The notes beneath the pieces were generated by a model, which had not been told where the DNA came from, ran no database searches, and saw nothing but the letters and a program-made list of their open reading frames with translations. Shown here piece after piece: positions 40,749 to 47,875 of a stretch of DNA of 59,312 nucleotides. Within the stretch, counting starts at the first letter, position 1, and every line of letters starts with the position of its first letter. This DNA comes from a virus: the IMG/VR virus record IMGVR_UViG_3300032898_000005, positions 1 through 59,312 of that record; one strand, 5' to 3'. A program made the translations under genes and the position numbers.

Positions 40749-42248
40749 ATGAGCATGGTGCTGAACTCGGAGCAGAGGGCGATCGTCAAGGCGAGCAAGA
40801 CCGCCCGGACGATGCGCGTGGTGGCGCTCGCGGGAACGGGCAAGACGAGCACGCTGGCGGAGGTGGCGGAAGCCAACCCGTACGTGCAGTACCTGTACGT
40901 GGCGTACAACAAGGCGGCCCAGCTGGACGCGGCGGCGAGGTTCCCCAGGAACGTCAAGTGCCAGACCAGCCACGGCATGGTGTTCATGCAATACGGGAAG
41001 AGGTACAGCTCTAAGCTGAACGCGCCGAGGGTGCCCGCGTGGAAGGCGGCCAAGGTCCTGGGGCTGGCCGAGCTGCGGGTGGAGTACTGCGTCAGCTGCA
41101 GTATGGTGACGAGCGAGGGCGGTGACCACGCGGGTCACGCGGTGCTGGCGGAGACGGTGAACACCACGGCGATGGCGAGCCTGGTGATGCGGGGGGTGGA
41201 CCGGTGGTGCCACTCGGACCAGGCGGAGATCGACTGGTGGCACATCCCGCCGGTGAAAGGCGCGGACGAGCGGCTGCAGCGGGCGATCCGGGAGAGCCTG
41301 GTGAGCAGCGCGCGGGAGGCGTGGAAGGACCTGAAGAGCGCGAACGGGCAGCTGAAGTTCAGCCACGACATGTACCTGAAGATGGCGCAGCTGGACGGCT
41401 GGCGGACGGACCGGAACTCGGTGATGCTGGACGAGGCCCAGGACACCAACCCGTGCGTGGCGAGCATGCTGCTGTCGGCCAAGGGCAAGCGGATGACGAT
41501 GGTGGGGGACCCCAACCAGGCGATCTACGAGTGGAGGGGGGCCACGGACGCGATGGACAAGTTCGAGGCCGACGAGACGCTGGGGCTGACGGGGAGCTAC
41601 CGGTTCGGGCCGGAGATCGCGGAGTTCGCTAACGAGTGGCTCGGGATGCTCGGCAGCGAGATGCAGCTCAAGGGCTGGAAGAAGCTGGAGGGAAAGGTAG
41701 TCGACTTCGTGGAGGAGCCGGACGCGATCCTGTGCCGGAGCAACGGCGGGTGCGTGGCGGCGGCGATGCACTGGCTGGAGGCGGGCAGGAAAGTGGCGGT
41801 GGTGGGCGGAGGAGGAGAGATCGAGTCGCTGGCGAGGGGGGCGCAGGGGCTGATGGCCGGTAGGAGGAGCGAGCACCCCGACCTGGTGAACTTCGACAGC
41901 TGGGGCGCGGTGCAGGCATACTGCAAGGAAGAGCCGGAGGCGGCCGGGACGCTGGTGCCGCTGGTGCGGGCGATCAGCCAGTACGGGCCGGAGGCGATCA
42001 TGACGATGGCGCGGAGCCTGGTGCCGGAGGACCGGGCCGACGTGACGGTGAGCACCCAGCACCGGAGCAAGGGCAGGCAGTGGAAGACGGTACAGATCGC
42101 GGGCGACGTGATGCAGCCGAAGGCGGGCGAGGAGCTGCCGAGGGAAGAGCTGCGGCTGAGCTACGTCGCGGCGACGAGGGCGCAGGACGTGCTGGCCACG
42201 GGCGGGGATGGCGGCCTGGGCTGGATCAAGGGCGGGCTGGCCACGTAA
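40749..42248 (+). CDS. UvrD/Rep-like superfamily 1 helicase (499 aa)
   Basis: Starts SMVLNSEQRAIVKA with the Q-motif, then Walker A ALAGTGKTST (about residue 28), MLDEAQDTNP (motif II, about 227), MVGDPNQAIYEWRGA (motif III), STQHRSKGRQWKTV (motif V) and LSYVAATRAQD (motif VI). All core motifs are present at reduced length compared with UvrD (about 720). It is alone on the plus strand between two minus-strand replication operons and ends at a bidirectional hairpin. Likely unwinds DNA during replication or recombination. Confidence 0.92.
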   Translation: MSMVLNSEQRAIVKASKTARTMRVVALAGTGKTSTLAEVAEANPYVQYLYVAYNKAAQLDAAARFPRNVKCQTSHGMVFMQYGKRYSSKLNAPRVPAWKAAKVLGLAELRVEYCVSCSMVTSEGGDHAGHAVLAETVNTTAMASLVMRGVDRWCHSDQAEIDWWHIPPVKGADERLQRAIRESLVSSAREAWKDLKSANGQLKFSHDMYLKMAQLDGWRTDRNSVMLDEAQDTNPCVASMLLSAKGKRMTMVGDPNQAIYEWRGATDAMDKFEADETLGLTGSYRFGPEIAEFANEWLGMLGSEMQLKGWKKLEGKVVDFVEEPDAILCRSNGGCVAAAMHWLEAGRKVAVVGGGGEIESLARGAQGLMAGRRSEHPDLVNFDSWGAVQAYCKEEPEAAGTLVPLVRAISQYGPEAIMTMARSLVPEDRADVTVSTQHRSKGRQWKTVQIAGDVMQPKAGEELPREELRLSYVAATRAQDVLATGGDGGLGWIKGGLAT

Positions 42249-42258
42249 GGGAAACACG

Positions 42259-42300
42259 ACGAGGCCCCGGTTACCACGTGGGTGGCGGCCGGGGCCTCGT
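42259..42300. terminator. Bidirectional hairpin, motif in loop
   Basis: Perfect 12-bp stem ACGAGGCCCCGG (42259-42270) with CCGGGGCCTCGT (42289-42300). It lies between the convergent helicase gene and the 37-aa gene; the loop is a perfect copy of the dispersed motif. Confidence 0.82.
42271..42286 (+). repeat. Dispersed polar motif, site 9
   Basis: TTACCACGTGGGTGGC, perfect copy occupying the loop of the terminator at 42259-42300. Confidence 0.7.
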
Positions 42301-42306
42301 CCTTGT

Positions 42307-42420
42307 TTACTCGCCGGGCTTACGGGCGGTCAGCTCCCAGGCCAGGGCCAGCTCCCAGCTGGAGGGGCGCTGCGGGCCGTGAACCGAGTCCTGCCCGGTC
42401 CAGTTGTTACGCTTGTTCAT
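42307..42420 (-). CDS. Small Trp-rich protein (37 aa)
   Basis: MNKRNNWTGQDSVHGPQRPS then a WELALAWELTARKPGE helix. Strong GGAGGTGA ribosome site 6 nt upstream and a TAA just before the shared hairpin. It overlaps the C2H2 gene by 14 nt. Function unknown. Confidence 0.62.
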   Translation of the reverse strand: MNKRNNWTGQDSVHGPQRPSSWELALAWELTARKPGE

Positions 42421-42535
42421 CGTCGTTCACCTCCTCGGGCTCGGAGTGGTCGTCCAGGATGTGCCGGTTAAAGTCCGTGTCCGAGATGAACACGGCGTCC
42501 GGGCACTGAGTGCAACGGATCAAGGCCGCCACCAC
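42407..42535 (-). CDS. C2H2 zinc-finger-like micro-protein (42 aa)
   Basis: Contains CTQCPDAVFISDTDFNRHIL followed by DDH: C-x2-C-x12-H-x4-H, a classical single zinc-finger spacing. The start is uncertain (TTG 42538, GTG 42535 or GTG 42532), with no strong ribosome site. The promoter at 42576 lies about 40 nt upstream. A small DNA- or protein-binding regulator is plausible. Confidence 0.6.
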   Translation of the reverse strand: MVAALIRCTQCPDAVFISDTDFNRHILDDHSEPEEVNDDEQA

Positions 42536-42575
42536 CAATCGAGGCGTAAGCCGCCCCGGCGGCGGCCCCGGACCC

Positions 42576-42605
42576 AGTAGACCAGATGGGTTGTCACGGA
42601 GACAA
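42576..42605 (-). promoter_or_regulatory. Promoter TTGTCT-18-TCTACT
   Basis: -35 at 42600-42605, -10 at 42576-42581. Drives the C2H2 and 37-aa mini-genes. Confidence 0.7.
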
Positions 42606-42688
42606 GGGCATGGTCGGATGGGAACAGAGGGCCGGTTCGCGGCCCTTACGGTGATCGACGGCTACCTGCAGCAGTAGTGCAGGCGCGC

Positions 42689-42719
42689 GGCCCCGGCCCC
42701 GACAAGGGTGTCCGGGGCC
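42689..42719 (-). terminator. Hairpin in the primase downstream region
   Basis: GGCCCCGG (42689-42696) pairs with CCGGGGCC (42712-42719) in the non-coding gap after the primase gene. It probably ends read-through transcription before the promoter at 42576-42605. Confidence 0.55.
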
Positions 42720-42744
42720 TGGTTGTACTCGGAGTGACCAGGCC

Positions 42745-42757
42745 ATCACAGTGTGAT
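42745..42757. repeat. 13-bp perfect palindrome ATCACAGTGTGAT
   Basis: Dyad ATCACA-G-TGTGAT in the same non-coding gap, 15 bp before the iteron array. Possible operator or replication-protein site. Confidence 0.6.
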
Positions 42758-42771
42758 TCACGACCCTGTAC

Positions 42772-42866
42772 CCTGTGTACCCTGTGTACCCTTCTCTTCC
42801 TCTATCTCTCTTTGGAAGACCGGAAGGGGGAGAGGGGAGGGACGGAGGGTACACAGGGTACACAGG
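42772..42866. repeat. Inverted iterons: 21-bp inverted repeat around a purine/pyrimidine tract
   Basis: Left arm 42772-42792 carries TGTGTACCC twice in tandem (a third, imperfect copy precedes it); right arm 42846-42866 is the exact reverse complement. The 53-bp spacer is pyrimidine-rich on the left and purine-rich on the right. It abuts the stop codon of the primase-polymerase gene. It could be a replication origin with iterons or a long terminator stem. Confidence 0.75.
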
Positions 42867-45098
42867 CTACATCCGGCGCAATGACCAGACCTGACCCCGG
42901 CTGGACCTGCTCTTTTCCATTACGACGCCCGACTTGCGCAGGATGCCGGACAGGCGGCCCAGGCGCATCCCGATCTGGGTAGGACTCTTGGGCCAGCCGG
43001 TGTCAGCGCCCCGGTCGAGTCGGCCGTGATAGGTGGAGAACAGGGCCGACGTGGTGCCCTCCCAGCCCTGCTCCGCGAGGGCCAGTACATGGACGGTGAA
43101 GGCGTCCGTCTCCACTGACGCGCGGACGCCCTCGGCTACCTTGCGGCGGTACGTGTCGACCGTGCGCGAGCCGGTGGCGCGGTCCATCGCGGCGCAGACG
43201 TGCACGAAGTCGGCCATCCGCTCGCGAGAGAAGTCGCCCGACTCGGCCACGGCCGGGAGGTGAGCCAGGACCGACGAGGCGAGGTCGAGCAGCGCGCCGA
43301 GGGCGACCGGACGGTCGCGCTCCCATTGCCTGGCCAGGTCGGTCTGAGTGATGAACGTGGAGATCGGCTCGGGCTCGAACAAGACGGTCCGGTCCACCAG
43401 GTCCCCACGGGAGACCAGGGAGTCGATCGAGGTCACCACGAACGAGCGGCGGACCGACACCACGGACAGGTCCTGGTCGGAGTACTTGCGGCGTTTGACG
43501 TCGCCGGTTTTGGTGACGGCGGTGCAGATCGCGTCGGACAGCCAGTCAGGCATCGTGGACAGGTTGTCGAGAACGACGATGGGCTGACCAGCGATGGTGA
43601 CCTCCCAGTCCTCGTCGCGACCGGGCTGGCGGCGGACGGCGACGGGGGAGGGGTCGACCAGGGAGCGGATGAGGCGGGCCATCGAGGACTTGGCGGTGCC
43701 CTCCTCGCCGCGCAGGTAGACCACGGGGTGATCGATGTCGGGGATCAGCCAGGCGAGGATGCAGGCGACCAGCAGGGCGCGGTCGGCCGGGGGTAGGTTC
43801 AGGAGCGGGTAGAGGGTGTCTTTGAGCTTGCCGCCCCGGACGGGCGTGGGCAGCTCGCCGGTAAGGTCGGTCCGGCGGAACAGCACAGGGGGCTCCTCGA
43901 CTACCTTCCAGGTGCCGGGACCGATCACGATGGCGCGGCCGGTCTGGTCCCCGAGGTCGAGCACGATCTCGCCGTCGTGCCACGCGGTCCGCATCGGGAG
44001 GGGGGTCGTGGGCTTGTAGGCGGCCCGGCCTTCGAGGACGGTCATCACGTCGGCCAGGGCCCCGTTCGATGGCGGATGTCCGAACTCCTGTTCATGCTGG
44101 GCGGCCAGGGCCGCGCGCATCGAGCCCGAGCCGCCGCGCAGGGCGCGCACCACGCGGGGGCCGGTGAGAGGAACGCCGAAAGGCACGTTCTCCTCGGACC
44201 GGACTAGCTCGTAGTCGCGCATGGCGATCCTCATCAGTCGCTGGGCCATGGTCGGCTTGTCGCCGTCCGCGCCCTCCAGCAGCTCGGTCCGAGCCTGCTC
44301 CAGGCACCGGGCCAGCTCCATCGGCCACCAGTTCGGCTGCTGCCGCTTGCGCTCGGCCCGGCGCGACGTGGTGATGGCGTCGGCCTCGGCCAGCTCGCGG
44401 ATCTGGTCGTCGTCGAGTCCGGCCCGCATCGCGTGCTTGATCAGCAGGAACGTGTGGTCGCTGGGGTCGGTGCCCTTGGGTACCACCACGCGCAGCCCGG
44501 CGGGGACGCGGCTGCTGGATGGTATCTCGGCGGTCACGGAAGGGGTCACCTCGGGCCTCATCAGCCAGTCCGGTGCATCGGCCAGGGGACGCCACGACGA
44601 TACCTCATAGATGCCCTCCTGGCTGCGGGAGGGCGGCAGGATCACGTAATCGTGACTCAGGCCGCCCCGGATGTCTATCGTCTTGTCCTTGTACTTGCGA
44701 GCGGGCGCGCCAAGCTTACCTGACTGCCGTTCGCCACGGTAGAACATGTGGGTACCGCGAACGCCCTCATGTCCGGGCGTGCTTACCACGCGGGTGGCGG
44801 GCAGGTGCCCTAGGCTCAGCCGGTCCTCGGCGTGGCCGGTCTTGTAGGAGTCGAAGTCGAGGATGACCAGGTGGTCGGCCCGGCCGCCGATCAGGGCGTC
44901 CGGCCAGGTCTCCCACCAGATGTGTATCTGCTCCACGTCGACGGTAGCCGAATGCTTGCCACCGGCGGTTAGCGGGGCCTTGTCGGCACCGCAGGGAAGA
45001 ACTGGGATTCCGAATTGCTGGGACCAGACGAGCGCCCACATCAGCATCGGCTGGACGGACTCGACACGGGCAGCCACTTCGGCTGGTAGCTTGCACAA
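42867..45098 (-). CDS. Primase-polymerase/helicase (743 aa)
   Basis: N-terminal archaeo-eukaryotic primase-polymerase domain: FGIPVLPCGADKAPLTAGGK, WWETWPDALIGGR and LVILDFDS with the catalytic acids (about residues 28-85), then GTHMFYRG and IDIRGGLSHDYVILPPS. The C-terminal half is a P-loop ATPase with YLRGEEGTAKSS (about 466) and IVVLDNLSTMPDW as Walker B-like segment. It would prime and unwind at the replication fork. TTG start after TAGGAGCG. The iteron array lies just behind its stop. Single long gene on the minus strand. Confidence 0.88.
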   Translation of the reverse strand: MCKLPAEVAARVESVQPMLMWALVWSQQFGIPVLPCGADKAPLTAGGKHSATVDVEQIHIWWETWPDALIGGRADHLVILDFDSYKTGHAEDRLSLGHLPATRVVSTPGHEGVRGTHMFYRGERQSGKLGAPARKYKDKTIDIRGGLSHDYVILPPSRSQEGIYEVSSWRPLADAPDWLMRPEVTPSVTAEIPSSSRVPAGLRVVVPKGTDPSDHTFLLIKHAMRAGLDDDQIRELAEADAITTSRRAERKRQQPNWWPMELARCLEQARTELLEGADGDKPTMAQRLMRIAMRDYELVRSEENVPFGVPLTGPRVVRALRGGSGSMRAALAAQHEQEFGHPPSNGALADVMTVLEGRAAYKPTTPLPMRTAWHDGEIVLDLGDQTGRAIVIGPGTWKVVEEPPVLFRRTDLTGELPTPVRGGKLKDTLYPLLNLPPADRALLVACILAWLIPDIDHPVVYLRGEEGTAKSSMARLIRSLVDPSPVAVRRQPGRDEDWEVTIAGQPIVVLDNLSTMPDWLSDAICTAVTKTGDVKRRKYSDQDLSVVSVRRSFVVTSIDSLVSRGDLVDRTVLFEPEPISTFITQTDLARQWERDRPVALGALLDLASSVLAHLPAVAESGDFSRERMADFVHVCAAMDRATGSRTVDTYRRKVAEGVRASVETDAFTVHVLALAEQGWEGTTSALFSTYHGRLDRGADTGWPKSPTQIGMRLGRLSGILRKSGVVMEKSRSSRGQVWSLRRM
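44783..44798 (+). repeat. Dispersed polar motif, site 10
   Basis: TTACCACGCGGGTGGC, perfect copy, inside the primase-polymerase gene (read there as A-T-R-V-V-S). Confidence 0.65.
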
Positions 45099-45235
45099 TC
45101 GGACGCGCTCCTAGTACAATAGTCAACTGGAAGAGGTCTCGCTCATCTCGCCCTAGCGGACCCCCGATCGCCAGACTGTCGCGGCCTGGCGGCCGGGGGT
45201 TCTCGCTATCTCAGCACCCAGGTTCGGGCACAGTA

Positions 45236-45272
45236 AAGGCCGGGTACCCAGGGGAAGTGGATACCCGGCCTT
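45236..45272 (-). terminator. Hairpin downstream of the SSB-like gene
   Basis: AAGGCCGGGTA (45236-45246) pairs with TACCCGGCCTT (45262-45272). The 240-bp gap 45099-45336 holds this and a weaker hairpin around 45151-45199; no gene or clear promoter for the primase was seen there. Confidence 0.78.
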
Positions 45273-45336
45273 CACGTCCGACCGCCCGGTAGACCCCTCG
45301 GCGGGGTGCTCGAACGGCGGCCGGGGTCAGGGGCGA

Positions 45337-45804
45337 CTAAAAGTCGTCGTCGTCCGCGTCGTCGTCGGAGTCGTCGTCCTCGCCGTCCGAGTTGGACCCG
45401 ACCGGCAGCAGGGTCTGCAGGTCCGACGCCATCTGGCCCTTGCGAGCGCCCTTCTGGATCTCGCGCTGGCCGACGATTCCCTTGACCTCCTTGCCGAGGA
45501 GGATGTCGGTGTCGACGTTGGGCTTGACCTCGAACGCCTCGAAGAACATCTTGAGGAACCACGCCTGGTTCTCCGCGAAACCGGTGTTGGCGCGGATCGT
45601 CTTGCCCTTGAACTTGTCGCCGGTCAGCTGGCCGGACACCACGGAAAAGGTCCAGATCCAGTAGCCGTTGCCGTTGACGTCCGGCTTGGGCGAGACGACC
45701 ACCTTGTCGAGCTTGAGGACGTACTCGTCCTCGTCGAGCAGGGCGGAGCCGCTGCCCTCGGCCTTGGCCACGGCCTTTGCGGTTGCTGCGTCGAGCTTGG
45801 GCAC
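45337..45804 (-). CDS. Putative single-stranded DNA-binding protein (155 aa)
   Basis: Resembles the DUF669/gp2.5-like phage SSB plan: an N-terminal beta domain (EYVLKLDKVVVSPKPDVNGN, YWIWTFSVVSGQLTGDKFKG with DxxxxK spacing), then a basic region, and a tail of Asp/Glu (DGEDDDSDDDADDDDF), the signature acidic tip of SSBs that contacts partner proteins. It lies between the primase and recombination genes and has its own promoter. No OB-fold residues can be proved by eye. Confidence 0.75.
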   Translation of the reverse strand: MPKLDAATAKAVAKAEGSGSALLDEDEYVLKLDKVVVSPKPDVNGNGYWIWTFSVVSGQLTGDKFKGKTIRANTGFAENQAWFLKMFFEAFEVKPNVDTDILLGKEVKGIVGQREIQKGARKGQMASDLQTLLPVGSNSDGEDDDSDDDADDDDF

Positions 45805-45844
45805 TTGGTGCCTCCCAGTTAGTGCGGATCGTGTGTCGGGCGCT

Positions 45845-45874
45845 ATCGTACTGCGGTGGTTGTCAGCGTGTCAA
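45845..45874 (-). promoter_or_regulatory. Promoter TTGACA-18-TACGAT
   Basis: -35 at 45869-45874 overlaps the stop of the 97-aa gene; -10 at 45845-45850. Drives the SSB-like gene. Confidence 0.8.
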
Positions 45875-46164
45875 CGGGACTTGGTCGAGTAATTGGTGGC
45901 CCGGCCGCGTGCGTGCTTGCCGACGCGGACGCCGGGCAGCAGGTCGAGCAGCTGCTTGCCGCTGCCGCGCCACTCGCTGACCTTGCCCACGGCCGGTGGT
46001 GCCGCCGGAGGGCGGGTAGGCTGGCACGTCTCGCACCGCTCGCGCTTGGGACGCCGGACCCCGGGCACCTTCTCGGGCTTGGGCTCGTGGTCGGCTGCGG
46101 TGTGGCCGCCCGCCATGTACCGGCGGTTAGCCTTCTGCCGGGCGCGTTTGCGTGCTGTCGTCAT
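45871..46164 (-). CDS. Basic zinc-like protein (97 aa)
   Basis: MTTARKRARQKANRRYMAGG, HEPKPEKVPGVRRPKRERCE and CETCQPTRPPA: a very basic protein with one CxxC. The end (KHARGRATNYSTKSR) is also basic. It overlaps the 91-aa gene by 38 nt. A nucleic-acid-binding role is likely from charge alone. Confidence 0.6.
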   Translation of the reverse strand: MTTARKRARQKANRRYMAGGHTAADHEPKPEKVPGVRRPKRERCETCQPTRPPAAPPAVGKVSEWRGSGKQLLDLLPGVRVGKHARGRATNYSTKSR

Positions 46165-46402
46165 CTTCGAACTCTCCTAGATCTCTGGTTGCGTAGTCGG
46201 CAGTCCTGATCACGTCCAGCATCGCGAGCTGGTAGCGAATCACGGCCTGGGCTAGGGGGGCCACCGCCGCCAGGGCGTCGACGGCCTCACTTACGGGAAC
46301 GTGGGGAGCGCCGCGCTGCCGCATCGCGATCGTCTCCCGGTCCATGCCGGTGGCCAGCTTCCTGGCCCGGCTGGCGATCTGGGTGCGCTCCTCCGCGCTC
46401 AC
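46127..46402 (-). CDS. Helical protein (91 aa)
   Basis: MSAEERTQIASRARKLATGM, then a hydrophobic helix region (VDALAAVAPLAQAVIRYQLA) and an acidic end (LGEFEDDDSTQ). It overlaps both neighbours; part of the recombination operon started at 47448. Unrecognised. Confidence 0.62.
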   Translation of the reverse strand: MSAEERTQIASRARKLATGMDRETIAMRQRGAPHVPVSEAVDALAAVAPLAQAVIRYQLAMLDVIRTADYATRDLGEFEDDDSTQTRPAEG

Positions 46403-46602
46403 CGATCGATCCTTATCGATCGTTTGTGCAGACTAGCGTGCATTCTGGTTGCATGCTCAGAGCATGTGCGTTGCGGTCTGGAGTCGATACGTCCAGGGGA
46501 TTGAACGATGTACATCGTGGTTAGCTGGGGACACTCGCCGTGATTCCAGTCGCACTGTCCCAGATCGCCTACGCACACCGTGTCCGTGACGGGCACGATC
46601 AT
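46399..46602 (-). CDS. Cys/His-rich mini-protein (67 aa)
   Basis: Contains CVGDLGQCDWNHGEC and TCSEHATRMHASLHK, a Cys/His set suited to zinc. It overlaps the Sak4-like stop (TGA/ATG packing). Function unknown. Confidence 0.6.
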   Translation of the reverse strand: MIVPVTDTVCVGDLGQCDWNHGECPQLTTMYIVQSPGRIDSRPQRTCSEHATRMHASLHKRSIRIDR

Positions 46603-47441
46603 TCAGCGTCTCCCTTCTTGCGGACCTTGAGAAGCTCGCGGTACTCGGTCTGGATCGGGTCGGTGTCCTTGGTAAGGTCGCCCGAGACGTAGGCGAGGAG
46701 ACGGTCGAACGTGGGGACGGCCAGGCGGGCGGGTAGGACGCCGAAGTTGTCCTTACCGGTAAACTGGGCCGAGGGGCGGGGGTAGCCGACGACCACGGGC
46801 CGCCCGTCCGGCCAGGAGCCCTCCTGCTGCAGGCGGATGACCATGTTCGAATAGCCGATGAGGTCGCCTCGGAGGGCGGGGTTTACGGCCGGAGTGCGCT
46901 TGACCGCGCCGGAGCCCTCGTCCACTTCGAGGGTCATCTGGCAGGCCACGGCGACGTGGCAGGGCAGCTCGACCAGGGAGCGCATCAGGCGGCGCATCTC
47001 CTGGGTGACGCCCTTGTACTGGTCCCGGCCGTCGCCGGTGGTGTACCGCTCCAGGGGGTTCAGCTCGACGTGGTTGCGCTCGGACTGGGTGACCGCGCGC
47101 TGCCAGTCGAAGTCGACGTACTTCTCGATCCGGCGGGCCACCCACTCGGTGGCGGTGTCGATTGCGATGCCCGCGAGGGCGGCCGGGTCGTCGTCCAGCA
47201 TCTCGCGCCACTCCTCGATAGTCTTCTCCATCGAGATCGGGTCGAGCTGGTCGATCGGGTCGATGCGGTCGGTGGGGATGCCGAGGGCCTTCAGCGGCTT
47301 GTTTCGGATGCCCTTGTCGGCCCGGATCCACTTTACCAGTCCGAGCTTTGCCATGTAGGCCATGGAAGTAGTCTTGCCGGTGCCGTAGTCACCGAAGTAG
47401 AGGACCCGCAGGCGGTCGTCCTCGTCGTCTAGAGATGCCAT
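46599..47441 (-). CDS. Sak4-type RecA-fold ATPase (280 aa)
   Basis: Walker A YFGDYGTGKTTSMAY (residues about 15-28), Walker B-like AGIAIDTATEW (about 90), then MRSLVELPCHVAVACQMT, as in Sak4/AAA_24 phage recombinases that anneal single strands or assist replication. It ends with YVSGDLTKDTDP. The ATG at 47441 is exactly 6 nt after a TACACT -10 box, implying a leaderless mRNA. It heads the operon with three small Cys/His or basic proteins and lies beside SSB, primase and a Cas4-like nuclease, typical of a recombination module. Confidence 0.88.
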   Translation of the reverse strand: MASLDDEDDRLRVLYFGDYGTGKTTSMAYMAKLGLVKWIRADKGIRNKPLKALGIPTDRIDPIDQLDPISMEKTIEEWREMLDDDPAALAGIAIDTATEWVARRIEKYVDFDWQRAVTQSERNHVELNPLERYTTGDGRDQYKGVTQEMRRLMRSLVELPCHVAVACQMTLEVDEGSGAVKRTPAVNPALRGDLIGYSNMVIRLQQEGSWPDGRPVVVGYPRPSAQFTGKDNFGVLPARLAVPTFDRLLAYVSGDLTKDTDPIQTEYRELLKVRKKGDAE

Positions 47442-47447
47442 GGGCCG

Positions 47448-47477
47448 AGTGTACCAGAGGACTTGTCACCGTGTCAC
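47448..47477 (-). promoter_or_regulatory. Promoter GTGACA-18-TACACT (bidirectional pair)
   Basis: -35 at 47472-47477, -10 at 47448-47453, leaderless start of the Sak4-like gene. Overlaps the plus-strand promoter at 47463. Confidence 0.75.
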
Positions 47478-47492
47478 GTCGTATGGTTTAAT
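47463..47492 (+). promoter_or_regulatory. Promoter TTGTCA-18-TTTAAT (bidirectional pair)
   Basis: -35 at 47463-47468, -10 at 47487-47492, spacer ending TATGG. The ATG of the 25-aa gene is 6 nt downstream. Confidence 0.85.
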
Positions 47493-47498
47493 GGGTTT

Positions 47499-47576
47499 AT
47501 GACGAACTACGGATACGAGGACGAGGCCGAGCACATCGACCTGAGCGGCGACTACAGCGAGGAGCCGCCGTTCTAG
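47499..47576 (+). CDS. Leaderless acidic micro-protein (25 aa)
   Basis: MTNYGYEDEAEHIDLSGDYS followed by EEPPF: about 9 acidic residues, aromatic, no basic residue except His. The ATG is 6 nt after the -10 box, and a 12-bp hairpin follows at 47591. A dedicated promoter and terminator around a 25-codon frame indicate real expression. An acidic peptide could be a DNA mimic or inhibitor, but that is speculation. It could also be a non-coding RNA. Confidence 0.55.
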   Translation: MTNYGYEDEAEHIDLSGDYSEEPPF

Positions 47577-47590
47577 GACCGAGCACAGCT

Positions 47591-47622
47591 GAGGCCCGCA
47601 CCTGATGGAGGGTGCGGGCCTC
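47591..47622 (+). terminator. Hairpin closing the 25-aa unit
   Basis: GAGGCCCGCACC (47591-47602) pairs with GGTGCGGGCCTC (47611-47622), perfect 12 bp, 8-nt loop. Confidence 0.82.
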
Positions 47623-47633
47623 GCTGTTTCTAA

Positions 47634-47681
47634 GGCGGGTACCGAGGGGACCAGATCCCCATCCTGCCCTCGGTACCCGCC
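47634..47681 (-). terminator. 15-bp-stem hairpin
   Basis: GGCGGGTACCGAGGG (47634-47648) pairs with CCCTCGGTACCCGCC (47667-47681); the loop holds a further GGGGA/TCCCC pairing. It ends the short minus-strand unit from 47792. Confidence 0.82.
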
Positions 47682-47786
47682 ACGACGCTGACGGAAGGGT
47701 CGCCCAGCTACGGGGGTAGAACTGGGTTCCGCTTGGCGAACGGTGGCTCGTCCGGCACCGTCCGCTTGAGACCGCCAGCGGATATG
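47634..47786 (-). ncRNA. Candidate short RNA unit
   Basis: Region between the minus-strand promoter at 47792-47821 and the hairpin at 47634-47681, about 150 nt. The only frame with a plausible start is GTG-PDEPPFAKRNPVLPP (16 aa, without a clear ribosome site). It may be a small RNA or code for a micro-peptide. The gap 47577-47874 contains nothing else apart from a copy of the dispersed motif. Confidence 0.4.
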
Positions 47787-47791
47787 GGACC

Positions 47792-47821
47792 AACCTACCG
47801 GACCGGTTGTCGGCGTGTCAA
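47792..47821 (-). promoter_or_regulatory. Promoter TTGACA-18-TAGGTT
   Basis: -35 at 47816-47821, -10 at 47792-47797. Drives the short unit ending at the hairpin 47634-47681. Confidence 0.75.
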
Positions 47822-47829
47822 GCGGGCGG

Positions 47830-47845
47830 TTACCACGCGGGTGGC
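47830..47845 (+). repeat. Dispersed polar motif, site 11
   Basis: TTACCACGCGGGTGGC, perfect copy in the non-coding gap behind the Cas4-like gene. Confidence 0.7.
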
Positions 47846-47849
47846 GTCA

Positions 47850-47875
47850 GTGCCGCTGATCGTAGCACGCGGCAC
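47850..47875 (-). terminator. Hairpin at the end of the Cas4-like gene
   Basis: GTGCCGC (47850-47856) pairs with GCGGCAC (47869-47875), directly at the stop codon. Confidence 0.6.

Noticed and set aside
40710-42257. 515-residue minus-strand frame opposite the helicase
   Set aside because: Arg/His/Pro-rich antisense shadow; the plus strand carries all helicase motifs and a promoter.
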